In this document: piece by piece, positions 19,886 to 29,535 of the stretch
Layout of the letters: each line of letters begins with the position of its first letter
Position numbering within the stretch: the first letter of the stretch is position 1
NCBI GenBank assembly: GCA_951394045.1
Contig: OX595991.1
Span: 1,302,001 to 1,366,000 of the forward strand
Length of the DNA stretch: 64,000 bases
Source: Nitzschia sp. DOCU1
Lineage: Eukaryota > Bacillariophyta > Bacillariophyceae > Bacillariales > Bacillariaceae
Direction of reading: 5' to 3'
The notes under the pieces: model-generated
Database searches by the model: none
Told to the model about the DNA's origin: nothing
The model's input: the letters and a program-made list of their open reading frames with translations, nothing else
Position numbers and translations under genes: made by a program

Positions 19886-20232
19886 TGTTGGACGCGATAT
19901 TTCGCGACGATGAATCACATGAATCAAGAGTACTGAATTAGGCGCATATAGCGACCGCTGAAACACGAATCAAATACGACTGAATCAGACGACTACAACT
20001 GCGAGAGATTTCTATGGAGAGATGAAGAGACTCGAAGAAAGATTGAAAGAGGATGAAGAAAGAAACAAAAGGACAATACAAGGAATAGCTCATACTTTCT
20101 ATAATATCTTAGACTCGACGACTATCACCAGATCTACTGGATTTTTACTTCTACCGAGATTCTATTTCATTCACGGACTGTTCAAGAGACAGACGGAGCG
20201 ATACCAGGCGCTACGTGAATTGAATTTCAACA
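19886..20232 (+). repeat. 3' LTR
   Basis: 347 bp, the same length as the 5' LTR with six substitutions. It contributes an ATG-started in-frame extension (MKRLEERLKEDEERNK...) to the downstream MYND fragment from 20022, which could make a chimeric protein if transcribed from the LTR. Confidence 0.95.
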
Positions 20233-20237
20233 CCTTT
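20233..20237 (+). repeat. Target-site duplication, right
   Basis: CCTTT, matching 14135-14139. Confidence 0.95.
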
Positions 20238-21140
20238 ATCGTCTCCATTTGGAACTATCTAAAGGAAATATTCCGTCTGGTTCACAACAACAAGTGCCTT
20301 ACGGAAGAACATTATGGCGTTGTAGCATTCTTGAACATTTTGCCAGCACTTTATCATCTCGGCAATTGGAATGAAGCAAAATCTTCCACGTTGTTCAACG
20401 ACTTTATGGGCTTTTTTGTCAGCCTCACCGTAAACATTTGTCATGGGGCCGTACTTGCTGGAGACGACGACTTTGGACCGTATGATCTACATTTGATTAG
20501 AGATCCACCGAGAGATTGGGACAAGAAGCCATGGCTCATATGGGCCCAAGTCCTGATGGAAGCACTATTGATGGTCAAAGAGGAAGAAAGTAATGATACA
20601 TCATCCTATGCCTCACTGCCTTCTCGAGACTGGCGTATCAAGTTTGTGCATGCACGTCCTAGAACATTTGCGGTCATGGCGGCTTTGGAGATCTTGGGTT
20701 GGTGGATGTCCCAGGGCATTGATCTTTCCTTTGCAGAAGTCGTTCTGGAAGGCGGCTCGTCAAGGACAGAGGCGGTCAAGTCATCGATACTCAAATATCG
20801 ATCCAGAATTCGCCTCTTAATCAAAGGATCTCCCAGGCCTGAAGAATCATCCAAATATCTAGAACCGATCTTGGATGCTATTATCAACACCAACAGCCCG
20901 CCCCCCAAGATTCGAAAGCCCTCTGTTTCTCTTCTTTATGGCCCCTTCATTCATGACAACCGACGTTGTGGTCATTGTCAAAAGACTGCGGATGCCCTTG
21001 GTCATGATATGTTGAGATGCCAGGGGGGATGCGGCGGCTTGCAGCACTATTGTTCCAAAGAGCATCAAAAAGAGCATTGGGCGGAGCACAAGTTTTTTTG
21101 CAAGCAAAATCAGAAATATTGTCAGTACATTGGCAAATAA

Positions 21141-21634
21141 GGGATTCCATGCAAGTCATGGTGACGGTCGCAATCGGACTAGCAGCAAAACAAAAAGTAA
21201 AGCCATGAAAAACAGCAACGCAAGCATTGCACCCGTCGGATATGCTGCATGCCAATGCAGCGCAGCACGCGTCGGCGCATCGAAACTGATGTTGGACCGC
21301 TTTTTGCCCCGGGGGTCGGGGCTCCTTGTCCAAAGTCGCCACACGCTACCAAACAAGAAACTGCTGTCCTTACAACATGAAGCCACTACTAGTACTAGAC
21401 TTTGTACAGCATCATTCCTTCTTCTATCGTCGGCGTTACTAGTACTACATAGAGTAGCGTTCTACTGACCAAAGCAACAGCAGAAGAAGTGTGTCTAGTA
21501 GCGCCTCTAGTCGTATCAGGAGTAACTAGCCTTGTTGGACACGGCGCCCAACCAGCAATCGCATTACGCCAAAACGGCGGACTAGAAAACCAACTACCGG
21601 TAGAAGGATCCTGTTCAACGCAAGACAAATCGCA
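21141..21634. other. Intergenic region with repeat B
   Basis: Convergent 3' region between the MYND gene and the glycosyltransferase-like gene, largely occupied by the degenerate repeat copy at 21300-21575. No coding signal. Confidence 0.4.
21300..21575 (+). repeat. Degenerate dispersed repeat, copy B
   Basis: Diverged direct copy of 12945-13190, slightly longer through CTAGTA-rich insertions (ACTAGTACTAG). It lies immediately downstream of the MYND stop. Confidence 0.55.
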
Positions 21635-22609
21635 CTAGGATTCTGCACTAGTACGATGAGTTGTTGTTGATTCCAAGTTTCTCTTCTCGACAAATGCCGC
21701 GGCTCGCCTGGCAGCTTCTATTTGGGCCTCTTGCACGGCGTATTTCCGTGCCAGTCGTTCGGCAATCAAAAGATATCTCGGTCCTTCCATGTGATAAGAG
21801 CACGGCTGATTGGAGGATAACAAGTAGGTATGGTGGAAGGCTTTCATGCCCTGCTCTTTGATTGCTGCCAACATTTCTTGCCCCAACGTATCTTCAATGA
21901 ACTGGCCACGCTTGTAATGCCTAGAAAAGACAATCGTTTCGTAGGCTGTGATTTTGGCAAAGTGTGGATTCTCTTTCCACATTGCCAATGGCTCTAAAAG
22001 GAGGTCGGCACCCTTTCTGCCTCCCGCCACGGCGCGCGTCGGCAATCCCTGAAGAGCTTGAGCGTGCCGCGATTTGATCGAGGCATTCCGAGGATTAGGA
22101 AGTCCAATATAGCAAATGTCGGGCGCATCTAGCATGGTCTGCAACAACAAGGCAATATCAACATGGGCAGTGGCACGCGGTAATAACTCATAGTCATGAG
22201 GCAGCACCATGACGAGGGGGGTCGCTACCTTTGTCAAGGCGCTTTTCAAGGCCAGGGCAAACCCCTTCCATTCCGTTTGACGATCCACTTGTAACCATCT
22301 CCGCTTCTCTAATTGATCACAGAATTGTTGATAGTGATCAAAACAATGTTGCGTACACTTGCCATAGATTCGTTTGGATTGTTGTTTATTGGAATCCTGT
22401 TCTACGACTTGAACGCCATCGCAGGCAATCACCACTGGACATGCCTCGAGCGCTGGAAACGAATGCATGATACCAGATAAACATCGGTCCATCATTTCAG
22501 TGCTGGGATTGCTAGCAATTGGAGACGTCACAATGACAATGGTCACCACGGACGAAAGATCCAATGTGGGTGGTTGCTGCTGGCATTCACTCTCATCGGC
22601 ATCCAGCAT
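21635..22609 (-). CDS. Glycosyltransferase-like protein (GT-A fold, putative)
   Basis: 324 aa from ATG 22609; the frame extends upstream only to a TTG. The N-terminal VVTIVIVTSPIASNPSTEMMDRCL, then PVVIACDGV, and later TPLVMVLPHDYEL, resemble the first strand, the nucleotide loop and the DxD-like region of GT-A glycosyltransferases. GRKGADLLLEPLAMWKENPHFA follows. There is no signal peptide or membrane segment, so a soluble cytosolic enzyme is suggested. Family and sugar cannot be assigned. It is divergent from the aspartokinase gene; the hairpin at 22863-22968 lies between them. Confidence 0.45.
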   Translation of the reverse strand: MLDADESECQQQPPTLDLSSVVTIVIVTSPIASNPSTEMMDRCLSGIMHSFPALEACPVVIACDGVQVVEQDSNKQQSKRIYGKCTQHCFDHYQQFCDQLEKRRWLQVDRQTEWKGFALALKSALTKVATPLVMVLPHDYELLPRATAHVDIALLLQTMLDAPDICYIGLPNPRNASIKSRHAQALQGLPTRAVAGGRKGADLLLEPLAMWKENPHFAKITAYETIVFSRHYKRGQFIEDTLGQEMLAAIKEQGMKAFHHTYLLSSNQPCSYHMEGPRYLLIAERLARKYAVQEAQIEAARRAAAFVEKRNLESTTTHRTSAES

Positions 22610-23345
22610 GGCGGATGAAAATGTGGGTCGGAACAACGGGTTTCGCTGGTTCAGCTCATGCTACGCTAGCTACTGGTCCCGAGACAAAAATCGTCATTGT
22701 GTCTTCTGAAAGCTAGTCTCAACATAACAGTAGAAGTATTCAGGTTTATCTCGACCTTCCGAGAGCTGCAGGATTGATGGCTCCATCTCATCACCTATCG
22801 CTCATTCATTAGAGTGTGGTCTTCGAGAAAGAGGCGAGCACCCGCCGTTTCCTCGTCGCCTTAAACCGTTTCGCTTGCGAGCGAGGACACTTATCCACTT
22901 CCATAACACGAGCTATCGCGTGGGGCGCATTTGCAAAAAAGTGTCCTCGCTCGCAAGCGAAACGGTTTTTGGCAAATATGTATGTATGCTGAATGAGAGG
23001 TCTAATTTGGTTGAAACGAAAGCTTTACGTTGTGAATGCTCGCGAGCTCAACGGTCCCCAGGACCTAGGTACTCATCCAATGGATACGTACGTACATACT
23101 TTCATTTTGAAAAAACGTCATCGCGCGGCGGCGATATGTTTTTGCCGCCAAACCCGCTCCGACCACCAAAACGAGAGGTTCACAAAACGTCTCTCGTCGT
23201 CACAGATTTCTTCAAAGAAGGAAGCGGAAGCATAGGTCAACGACCCATAGCTTGTGTGTGCTGACGAATCATCCTTGCTTCACTACATTTTTTTGTGGTT
23301 ACAAAATATTAGTCATCATTATTGACTTTGTCTTAATTTCTGACA
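22610..23345. promoter_or_regulatory. Divergent promoter region with long hairpin
   Basis: 736 bp between the glycosyltransferase-like gene and the aspartokinase gene. The only striking element is the 30-bp inverted repeat at 22863-22968. Confidence 0.4.
22863..22968. repeat. Perfect 30-bp inverted repeat, 46-nt loop
   Basis: Arms 22863-22892 and 22939-22968 are exactly complementary (core CGCTTGCGAGCGAGGACACT). It could extrude as a cruciform or fold in RNA. It lies 380-480 bp upstream of the aspartokinase ATG. Confidence 0.9.
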
Positions 23346-26205
23346 ATGACGGCCGCCGAAGGAGAAAATGCCAAGTGGATTGGATTCGAGAACAAGTTGT
23401 GGCAAGTTCACAAGTTTGGCGGAACAAGGTGAGAAGGTTCTTTTTGATTAGGCTTGCACACGTTATATAGTAGACAAGCTCACATTGGAATAAATTAGCG
23501 TCGCCAATGCCGACTGCTACCGGTCTGTCGCAAAGATTGCAGAGGAGGTAATCACTAAGGGTCACGATGATGTGACACCCGAACATTCCGTGAACCTGGC
23601 CGTGGTTGTGTCGGCAATGGGCGGAAAACCAAAAGTGACGGATCTTTTACTCGATTCTGTTCAAGCTGCAGCATCTCGGGATGAAGTGGAAGTTGAAAAC
23701 CTTTTGGGGACCGTGTCGGAGAAGCACCTTACTTGCCTTGACGAATTATTTGGCAACGACGAGAAAGATCGGTTGATGGGCGTCATTAAAAAGGATTTGG
23801 ACGATATTCGGGATATCCTCAAGACTGTGTCGTTGATGAAGTGGCAGGCGTCTCGTATTCGGGAACTTGTGAGTGGTTACGGAGAGCTTTGGAGTGCTCA
23901 GATTTTGTCGGCGCTTTTGAAACAACGAGCTGCACCAGAGCACCACTTTGTGTACATTGATGCTCGACGTATTATTACTGTGGATGAAGAAGCCATTCAG
24001 GATGGTGCTGTTGTGTGGGAAATATCGCAGCAGAAACTAAAGGAAGTTCACGCATTGGAGCTGGCAAAATTGGGTGGCGATGAACGTACCAAAATGCACT
24101 TTGTCATTACGGGATATGTCGCCTCCAATACCGAGGGGGTAGCCACCACGTTGCAAAGAGATGGATCCGACTACTCGGCTGCCATTATGGGTCGGCTGTT
24201 GCAGTCAACCATGGTTTGCATTTGGACAGATGTCGACGGGGTGCTCAGCGCGGACCCGAGACGAGTCCCCAATGCTCATGCTGTGCCCGAGGTTTCTTAC
24301 AACGAAGCAATGGAACTGGCCTACTTTGGCGCCAAAGTTATCCACCCCAAAACAATGCAGCCAGCAATTTCGAGCAATCCTCAGATTCCAATCTTTATTC
24401 GGAACACATTTAACCCAACGTTCCGGGGTACGCGGATCTACCTCTCGTCGACCACCAACACAGAACCCGATAAGTGCGTGTGTGGCTTTTCTAGTATTGA
24501 TTCTATGGCACTGATCAACGTCGAAGGTTCTGGATTGATCGGTGTTCATGGTGTCGCCAAACGACTATTTGCAACTTTGGAGGCCGTTGGTGTGAACGTT
24601 GTGTTGATTTCTCAGGCATCGTCGGAACATTCCATTACCTTTGCTACTATTGAAAGCCACTCGGAGATCGCGAAAGAAGCCATTGAAGAAGAATTCCAAA
24701 GAGAATTGAAGCAGAATCGCATCTCCGAAATCACTGTGCGGAAACCGACCAGTATCATTGCCGCAGTTGGAGACGGTATGCACGAAGTTGCAGGTGTATC
24801 GGGTCGCTTCTTCTCTGCATTGGGGGACGCGCAAATCAACGTCTTGGCAATCTCACAAGGTTGCTCCGAGAGAAATATTTCAGCAGTCGTCGCGGCGGAT
24901 CAATCAACGCGTGCATTGCGAGCCCTTCATGCGGCCTTCCGCCTGTCGCATACTACTGTACGTGTCGGTATCATTGGCATGCACGACGAAGGAAAATCGT
25001 TGCTCCGTTTGCTGGAAGCTCAGCGCAGCAATATTCGTGATACCTTTGAGGTCGATTTACAAGTTTGCACGGTCGCCCTTGGCAGCAGCGATACGAAGTT
25101 TTACACCCTCGCGAAGGAACCCACTGACGACTCAATCACTATGAGCATGCTGGAGAACACCATCAATCCAAATGATTCGTCCGCCCGCATCTCATTCAAT
25201 GGTGGAGCTCCTTCCGATGTGGCGAAAGCTTCAACGGAAGCCGATTTGAGTGGATTCCTTGCCACAGTGCTCCGCCCGGACATTGCGCACCATGTTATAT
25301 TCGACTGCACAAGCGACGTTGAGGCCAGCCAATACCATCCAGACTGGCTCAAGGCAGGCGTACATGTTGTCACGGCCAACAGCACTGGCTTATCAGGACC
25401 ACAGGCGCTCCGCGAAGCTATCCACACAGCCGAAAGGTCTCGCGGAAAGCTTTCTGCCAAGTATTTGCGCGAGGTTACCGTGTCTGGTGCCATTCCTGTC
25501 ATTAGCACGCTGCGAACCCTCTTGACGTCCGGGGACAAAATCCGCCGAGTTGATGGGATCTTTTCGGTGTCAATGTCATACATCTTGTACCGGATCTCTC
25601 CACCTCCCAGGAGTTCCGAATGCGGCCTCTTTGACGAGCAAATGACGGAAGGAGCGTTCAAGGCTGGTGCTGATCTAGGGGAAGCGTGCTCCTTCAGCGA
25701 AGCCTTGAAGGAAGCCGTCTCACTGGACTTGACGGAGAAAAACCCAGAGAATGACCTCAGCAACGAGTACACCGCGCGCATGATGATGGTGTTGGCCCTT
25801 GAGTTGGGCTTTGACCCCAACGTGTCGCTGGAAGACATAGTGAAGAAGAGCGATAAACTTGGAGCAAGCGACGATGCTGTTCATCAGCGAGTAGCCGCAG
25901 CTGCCGAAAAGGGGTGTGTCCTGCGGCATGTGGCAAGCTTGGATGTCAAAACGCAGGCACTAGAAATCAAGATTTTGGAAGTCCCGAACAACCACGTCTT
26001 TGCCGTCACTCCACCTACGAGTGCTTGTGTCCGATTCTTCACCCATCGGTACCAACAATACCCCTTGGTCGTTCAAGGTCCTGCTGCTGGTGCGGACTGC
26101 ACCTCTAGTGCCTTGCTGGCCGAGCTGCTCGGTTTGATGAGCAACAAGGTTGGCCCCAAGTCGGGGACATTGGCGCGGACTGGGTCCAGTGCGCACCTCA
26201 AATAA
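23346..26205 (+). CDS. Bifunctional aspartokinase-homoserine dehydrogenase
   Basis: Exon 1 is 23346-23428 and exon 2 is 23499-26205, with a 70-nt intron splitting the serine of KFGGTS; 929 aa. The aspartokinase part (about residues 20-310) is complete: VHKFGGTSVANAD, QRDGSDYSAA and WTDVDGVLSADPRRVP. Two ACT-like regulatory segments follow (VEGSGLIGVHGVAKRLF; VGDGMHEVAGVSGRFF). The homoserine dehydrogenase part starts at VRVGIIGMHDEGKSLL. In it the normal NKK lysine is Ser656 (TANSTGLSG), and the catalytic D and K of the D-x-x-x-K helix are Tyr785 and Met789 (DLSNEYTARM), so the second activity is doubtful. The enzyme starts the aspartate pathway to Lys, Thr, Met and Ile, normally in the plastid, but no plastid leader is seen here. 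Confidence 0.9.
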
Positions 26206-26566
26206 GGATAAAGGTTTAGTAGGAAATACCTGGGCATCAATCGTTTGGACCTTGCGTTTACTACTAGTAAATAGTAGACAATTTTGGCAAGCTTTAAACT
26301 ATTACAACCGGCCCTCCCACCTTCGAATAGCTACTGCAGTTCTGCTCCCTTCTTCGTTTCTTTTCTGATTGTTGACTACATCGACCTCACAACCACTGCA
26401 GGCAGTCGTTCGAGTCGTTCTCCTTTCGACGGTCATTTTTCCACCATGGCAAAAGAAGCTGTGAACCCCTGCGCAAAAACCCTCGGGCCCCGCTTGCATC
26501 ATACTACTGCATAGCATCTCACCATCATTCGATCTACTTTCAATCTCGCTAAGTCTTACTTCCACG
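26206..26566. other. Intergenic region
   Basis: 361 bp between two plus-strand genes. I see no motif or coding signal. Confidence 0.4.
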
Positions 26567-27361
26567 ATGTTGACAGCTGGGCCAATCATGAAGCTTCGCT
26601 TTGGAATGTTTCTCTTTTGCTGCGAAAAGGAGGAAGATCGCCACGCCCGAACGGCATTGACCGATTTGAACAGGGTTGGAAGTCGGGTCGACTGGCATGC
26701 GGGTCCTTCCAAAGTCGAACAAGCATCGGGTTTTGTCAAAAAGTTATTCGGGAGTCAAACGCAACATACCGATGTCAAGCCACCGACGCCGGCGCAAATG
26801 GTGATTGTAGATGCCACGAGTGACAATGTCAATGAAGGAAATCCGTTTCCGGAATTACAAATCAAACCGCTGCCTCAACTGGGTCCAGAAGGCAGCGAAG
26901 AAGACGGAGGTGGAAGAAAAGGACTGGGCGGCTTGATGAGACAGAACACATTGGGATATCAACTCGACATTCCTTTGCATCGAATCGTGTCAGTCGACAA
27001 GATCGAGCCCACAATGCTCGCCATCATTTCCAAAGATATTCACAGTACCGACGAAAAACGACCCAACAAGGAAGCCGCACGGATATCATTTCAGACATCT
27101 GATGATCGGGATTCGGTATGTATAGACCTTAAAGTCTTGGTAGAATGGAACAAACAACGGCAGCCCGACGTCGAAGAGGAACTACCAGGCGATGGCATTC
27201 GTGTAAGAGCCCAGAAGGCGGCGCACTTTGCCAAACGAGAGATGGAAATGAGAGAAACGAAACGTAGTCGCGAACAACGAAAAGCCAAATTCATGGAGGG
27301 CAATACTGGTCTGAAATATACTGCCATGGCTATGGCAAGACAAGGATCCGAGGGATCATAA
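26567..27361 (+). CDS. Hypothetical protein with possible lipid anchor
   Basis: 264 aa from ATG 26567; a second ATG seven codons on (MKLRFGMFLFCCEKEED) is an alternative start. The FCC pair close to the N-terminus could be palmitoylated. The middle is proline- and glycine-rich. LGYQLDIPLHRIVSVDKIEPTMLAIISK followed by ARISFQTSDDRDSVCIDLKVLVEW has the strand pattern of a PH-like or GRAM-like domain. The C-terminal 60 residues are strongly charged and helical. I do not recognise the family. Confidence 0.5.
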   Translation: MLTAGPIMKLRFGMFLFCCEKEEDRHARTALTDLNRVGSRVDWHAGPSKVEQASGFVKKLFGSQTQHTDVKPPTPAQMVIVDATSDNVNEGNPFPELQIKPLPQLGPEGSEEDGGGRKGLGGLMRQNTLGYQLDIPLHRIVSVDKIEPTMLAIISKDIHSTDEKRPNKEAARISFQTSDDRDSVCIDLKVLVEWNKQRQPDVEEELPGDGIRVRAQKAAHFAKREMEMRETKRSREQRKAKFMEGNTGLKYTAMAMARQGSEGS

Positions 27362-27594
27362 AACGACTATTTAAAGACCTGATTACCAGCCGATTTGCTT
27401 ACGGTAGTGCATCCTACCTTTCGCTTCGGCTGGGTATTGTACCAGTGCCAATATCGTAAGAATGGGACAAGTCTTTTTCTATCAATAATAGCTATTTCAC
27501 TGTTGTATTTTCTCTACGAATGTTGCCTGTCCGACGCAATTAATTTCCAAACGATGTTGTATAGTCAAGTAATTATTCGTCCCATCGTCCCAAG

Positions 27595-28892
27595 TTACGT
27601 AGAGGCAGCGGGAGCGGCACCACCTTCCTTGCCATTCTTTCCTCCCTTCTTTCGGTTGCGAGGTCCTCGGCCCCCACGACGTCCCGGGTTAGCAGCCGCA
27701 GTCAAAGCAACCTTTCGCATAAGGAAGCCTTCCTTTTCCAGAACGTCCTTAGGATCGGGTTTTCCTTCTCCCCACAATGTATCGGGACTTTCATCGGGTC
27801 CAGTGGCCTTAACAGAGTCTGATACAATAACACAATATTAGCAAACTCGTTGTAAAAAGTGTCAGTCAGTCCTTGGGACATTTCGTTGCCACGTACCGTC
27901 CTTCAAGTCAATAGCCTTGAGCAATGCTCCATTCTCGGCATCCACAGTAGAGACTTTCCACTCGCTACCGTCCAACTTGAGTACCTTCTCCCAGGTAGCC
28001 GCCAACTTTCCATCCTTATCACACGTGTATTTTCCTTCCGCGACGATTCCCGACGAATGAGCCAGAGTAATGTAGCCGCCCGTTCCTACTTTCAATCGAG
28101 CATCGCCGACCGAAAGGAAGGCCCGACCCGATTCAATCTTAATGCTACGTCCCTCCATGGCCTTTTGAACGGATTCATCCAGCTCGGAGTACCAGTCCGT
28201 TTTAGTAGTCTCCTTTTTACCGTTTCGTCGTTTGTTGCGAGTGCGTCCCTTTTTGGCAGCATCGCCTTCCTTCGCCTCGCCACCACCGTTTTCGGCAGCA
28301 GCGTCTGGCGTGTCCGAGGCTTCCTTTGCCTTTTTCTTATTGTTTCGTTTGCGGGACGGATCGGGAGGGGGAATGGACGATCCGTCAGCCGCTGTCACCT
28401 TGTCCGCAAAAGGCTTTCCTTTATCATCGGTGCCGATCTCAAATTCGACTTCAAAACCATCTCTCTGAAGATCAGAACCGAGCAAAATAACATATAGTTA
28501 GTCAACAAGATGGTTCATGCAAGGACGATAGGACCTAGCACTACACAAAGCCGAGGGTTCTGGTCGTCTGGTGATGTGCATGCCGGCAGCCAGTGACACC
28601 GAAGGATTCTAGCCAGTCATTGTCATGACTAGAGCGCCTTTGGACTAGAAAATGTGGCCACACACGTAGACATGCTTTCCCTGACAGCCCCCTCGACATG
28701 TTTAATGCATTTTCATATCCTACTTTGACCCCGAAAATCTTATACTCACCAGAGTCTTGTACTCGGCATCCGAAACAATCCTGGAGTGGTGAAGAAAGAT
28801 ATCATCGCCGCCCGAAGCCGGCGAAACAAAGCCGAAACCCTTGCGGTTGGAGAACCACTTGACCTTTCCTTTCCTTTAACTTTTTCCGGCAT
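27595..28892 (-). CDS. Cold-shock-domain RNA-binding protein, frame broken in exon 1
   Basis: Three exons: 28892-28750, 28464-27897 and 27818-27595, with GT-AG introns of 285 and 78 nt. Exon 1 encodes MPEKVKGK and then, in another frame, [17 protein letters not shown] and [10 protein letters not shown], a canonical cold-shock fold with RNP1 (KGFGFV) and RNP2-like (DIFLHH). A GAAAG tandem duplication at about 28867-28876 shifts the frame; with one copy exon 1 would be 138 nt and the total 309 aa. The rest is a basic, RNase-E-like-charged linker, a beta-rich middle ([22 protein letters not shown]) and an RGG-type tail ([16 protein letters not shown]). It is likely an RNA chaperone or translation regulator. 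Pseudogene, allele or sequencing error cannot be separated here. Confidence 0.8.
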
Positions 28893-29535
28893 GATGATGA
28901 CTTTGTAGTTTCCTTTATGGATAACAATGACCTGGTCACAATAACAACAAACCTTTGGGAACGATGTGTGCAATGCCTGCCGTTGCTGATTTCAGCTGGT
29001 CATTTTGACCACGGGAAAAAGCCCGCGACGCCTCCCTCGTTTCGTGTCCACCGATTGCCTTCGGCGTACACTCCAGTACACAATTCTACGAAGATCTGTG
29101 GACTTCGCAATCCCTCTCGATCGTCGTCTTCCGAATTTTTCGTGGTGGCCGGCGGTCTCGTTGGATAGCGTTAAAAGAGCGTTTTCTCGCTCGTGGCACG
29201 GGTCGTTCGACTTCTCTGACTCAAATTTGGCGATTTCGATGGAAGGTACGTCCGCCGAACGGTGAAAAAGTCAAACAGGCGCCATCTCTGCAGAGAAAAC
29301 AGGCATCAAATCACCGTCATCATCACAGAGTCTTTCTGTTTTTCTGTTGGATGTTGTTGCCTATGATCTGTGGGATTGTAGTATAAGCATCTCCATAGTT
29401 CGAAAGGCTGTTCTTGTTTGTTCTTGTTGTTACCTTAAATCGATTTGAAGCGTCCTCTATGATTCCTCCATCTGGGCAACTGCCCGCCACATTGTGATTC
29501 TTTAAACCCGCCTGAACCGACGGTAACTCGTCGTC
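28893..29535. other. Divergent promoter region
   Basis: 643 bp between the cold-shock gene and the eIF2alpha kinase. No coding signal or repeat stands out. Confidence 0.4.

Larger units (their letters stand above)
14140..20232 (+). mobile_element. Ty1/copia LTR retrotransposon (CoDi-like), full length but broken
   Basis: 6,093 bp with two 347-bp LTRs (TGTTG...CAACA) and a perfect 5-bp target duplication CCTTT (14135-14139 and 20233-20237). Internal order: gag, zinc knuckle, protease, integrase, reverse transcriptase, RNase H, as in Ty1/copia. Lesions: a frame break between gag and pol near 15495, a 444-bp tandem duplication, stops at 16599 (TAA), 16689 (TGA) and 19285 (TGA), and an inverted segment of about 520 bp in pol. 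It cannot supply its own proteins in this form. The primer-binding site after 14486 is not the usual TGG type. The clade assignment is from motif style (LLDNES protease, WHVDDLK reverse transcriptase). Confidence 0.95.
13468..21140 (+). pseudogene. MYND zinc-finger gene split by a retrotransposon
   Basis: The ATG at 13468 sits in CACCATGG. The 5' part, 13468-14139, is 224 complete codons; the 3' part resumes at 20238 and ends at 21140. Excluding the element and one target copy gives one uninterrupted 524-aa frame with no other lesion. The C-terminus carries a MYND finger (CGHCQ, then CQGGCGG, HYCSKEHQ and the final H-x3-C in HKFFC), a zinc-binding protein-interaction module. The N-terminal 430 residues are helical and unassigned, with a Cys-rich CGGCNNPYDMGGC. 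Similar architectures occur in diatom MYND families, function unknown. As assembled the gene is inactivated: the first half reads into the 5' LTR and stops at 14188-14190. Confidence 0.85.

Noticed and set aside
25101..25838. A 245-codon minus-strand frame
   Set aside because: Antisense to the homoserine dehydrogenase domain, which is conserved on the plus strand.
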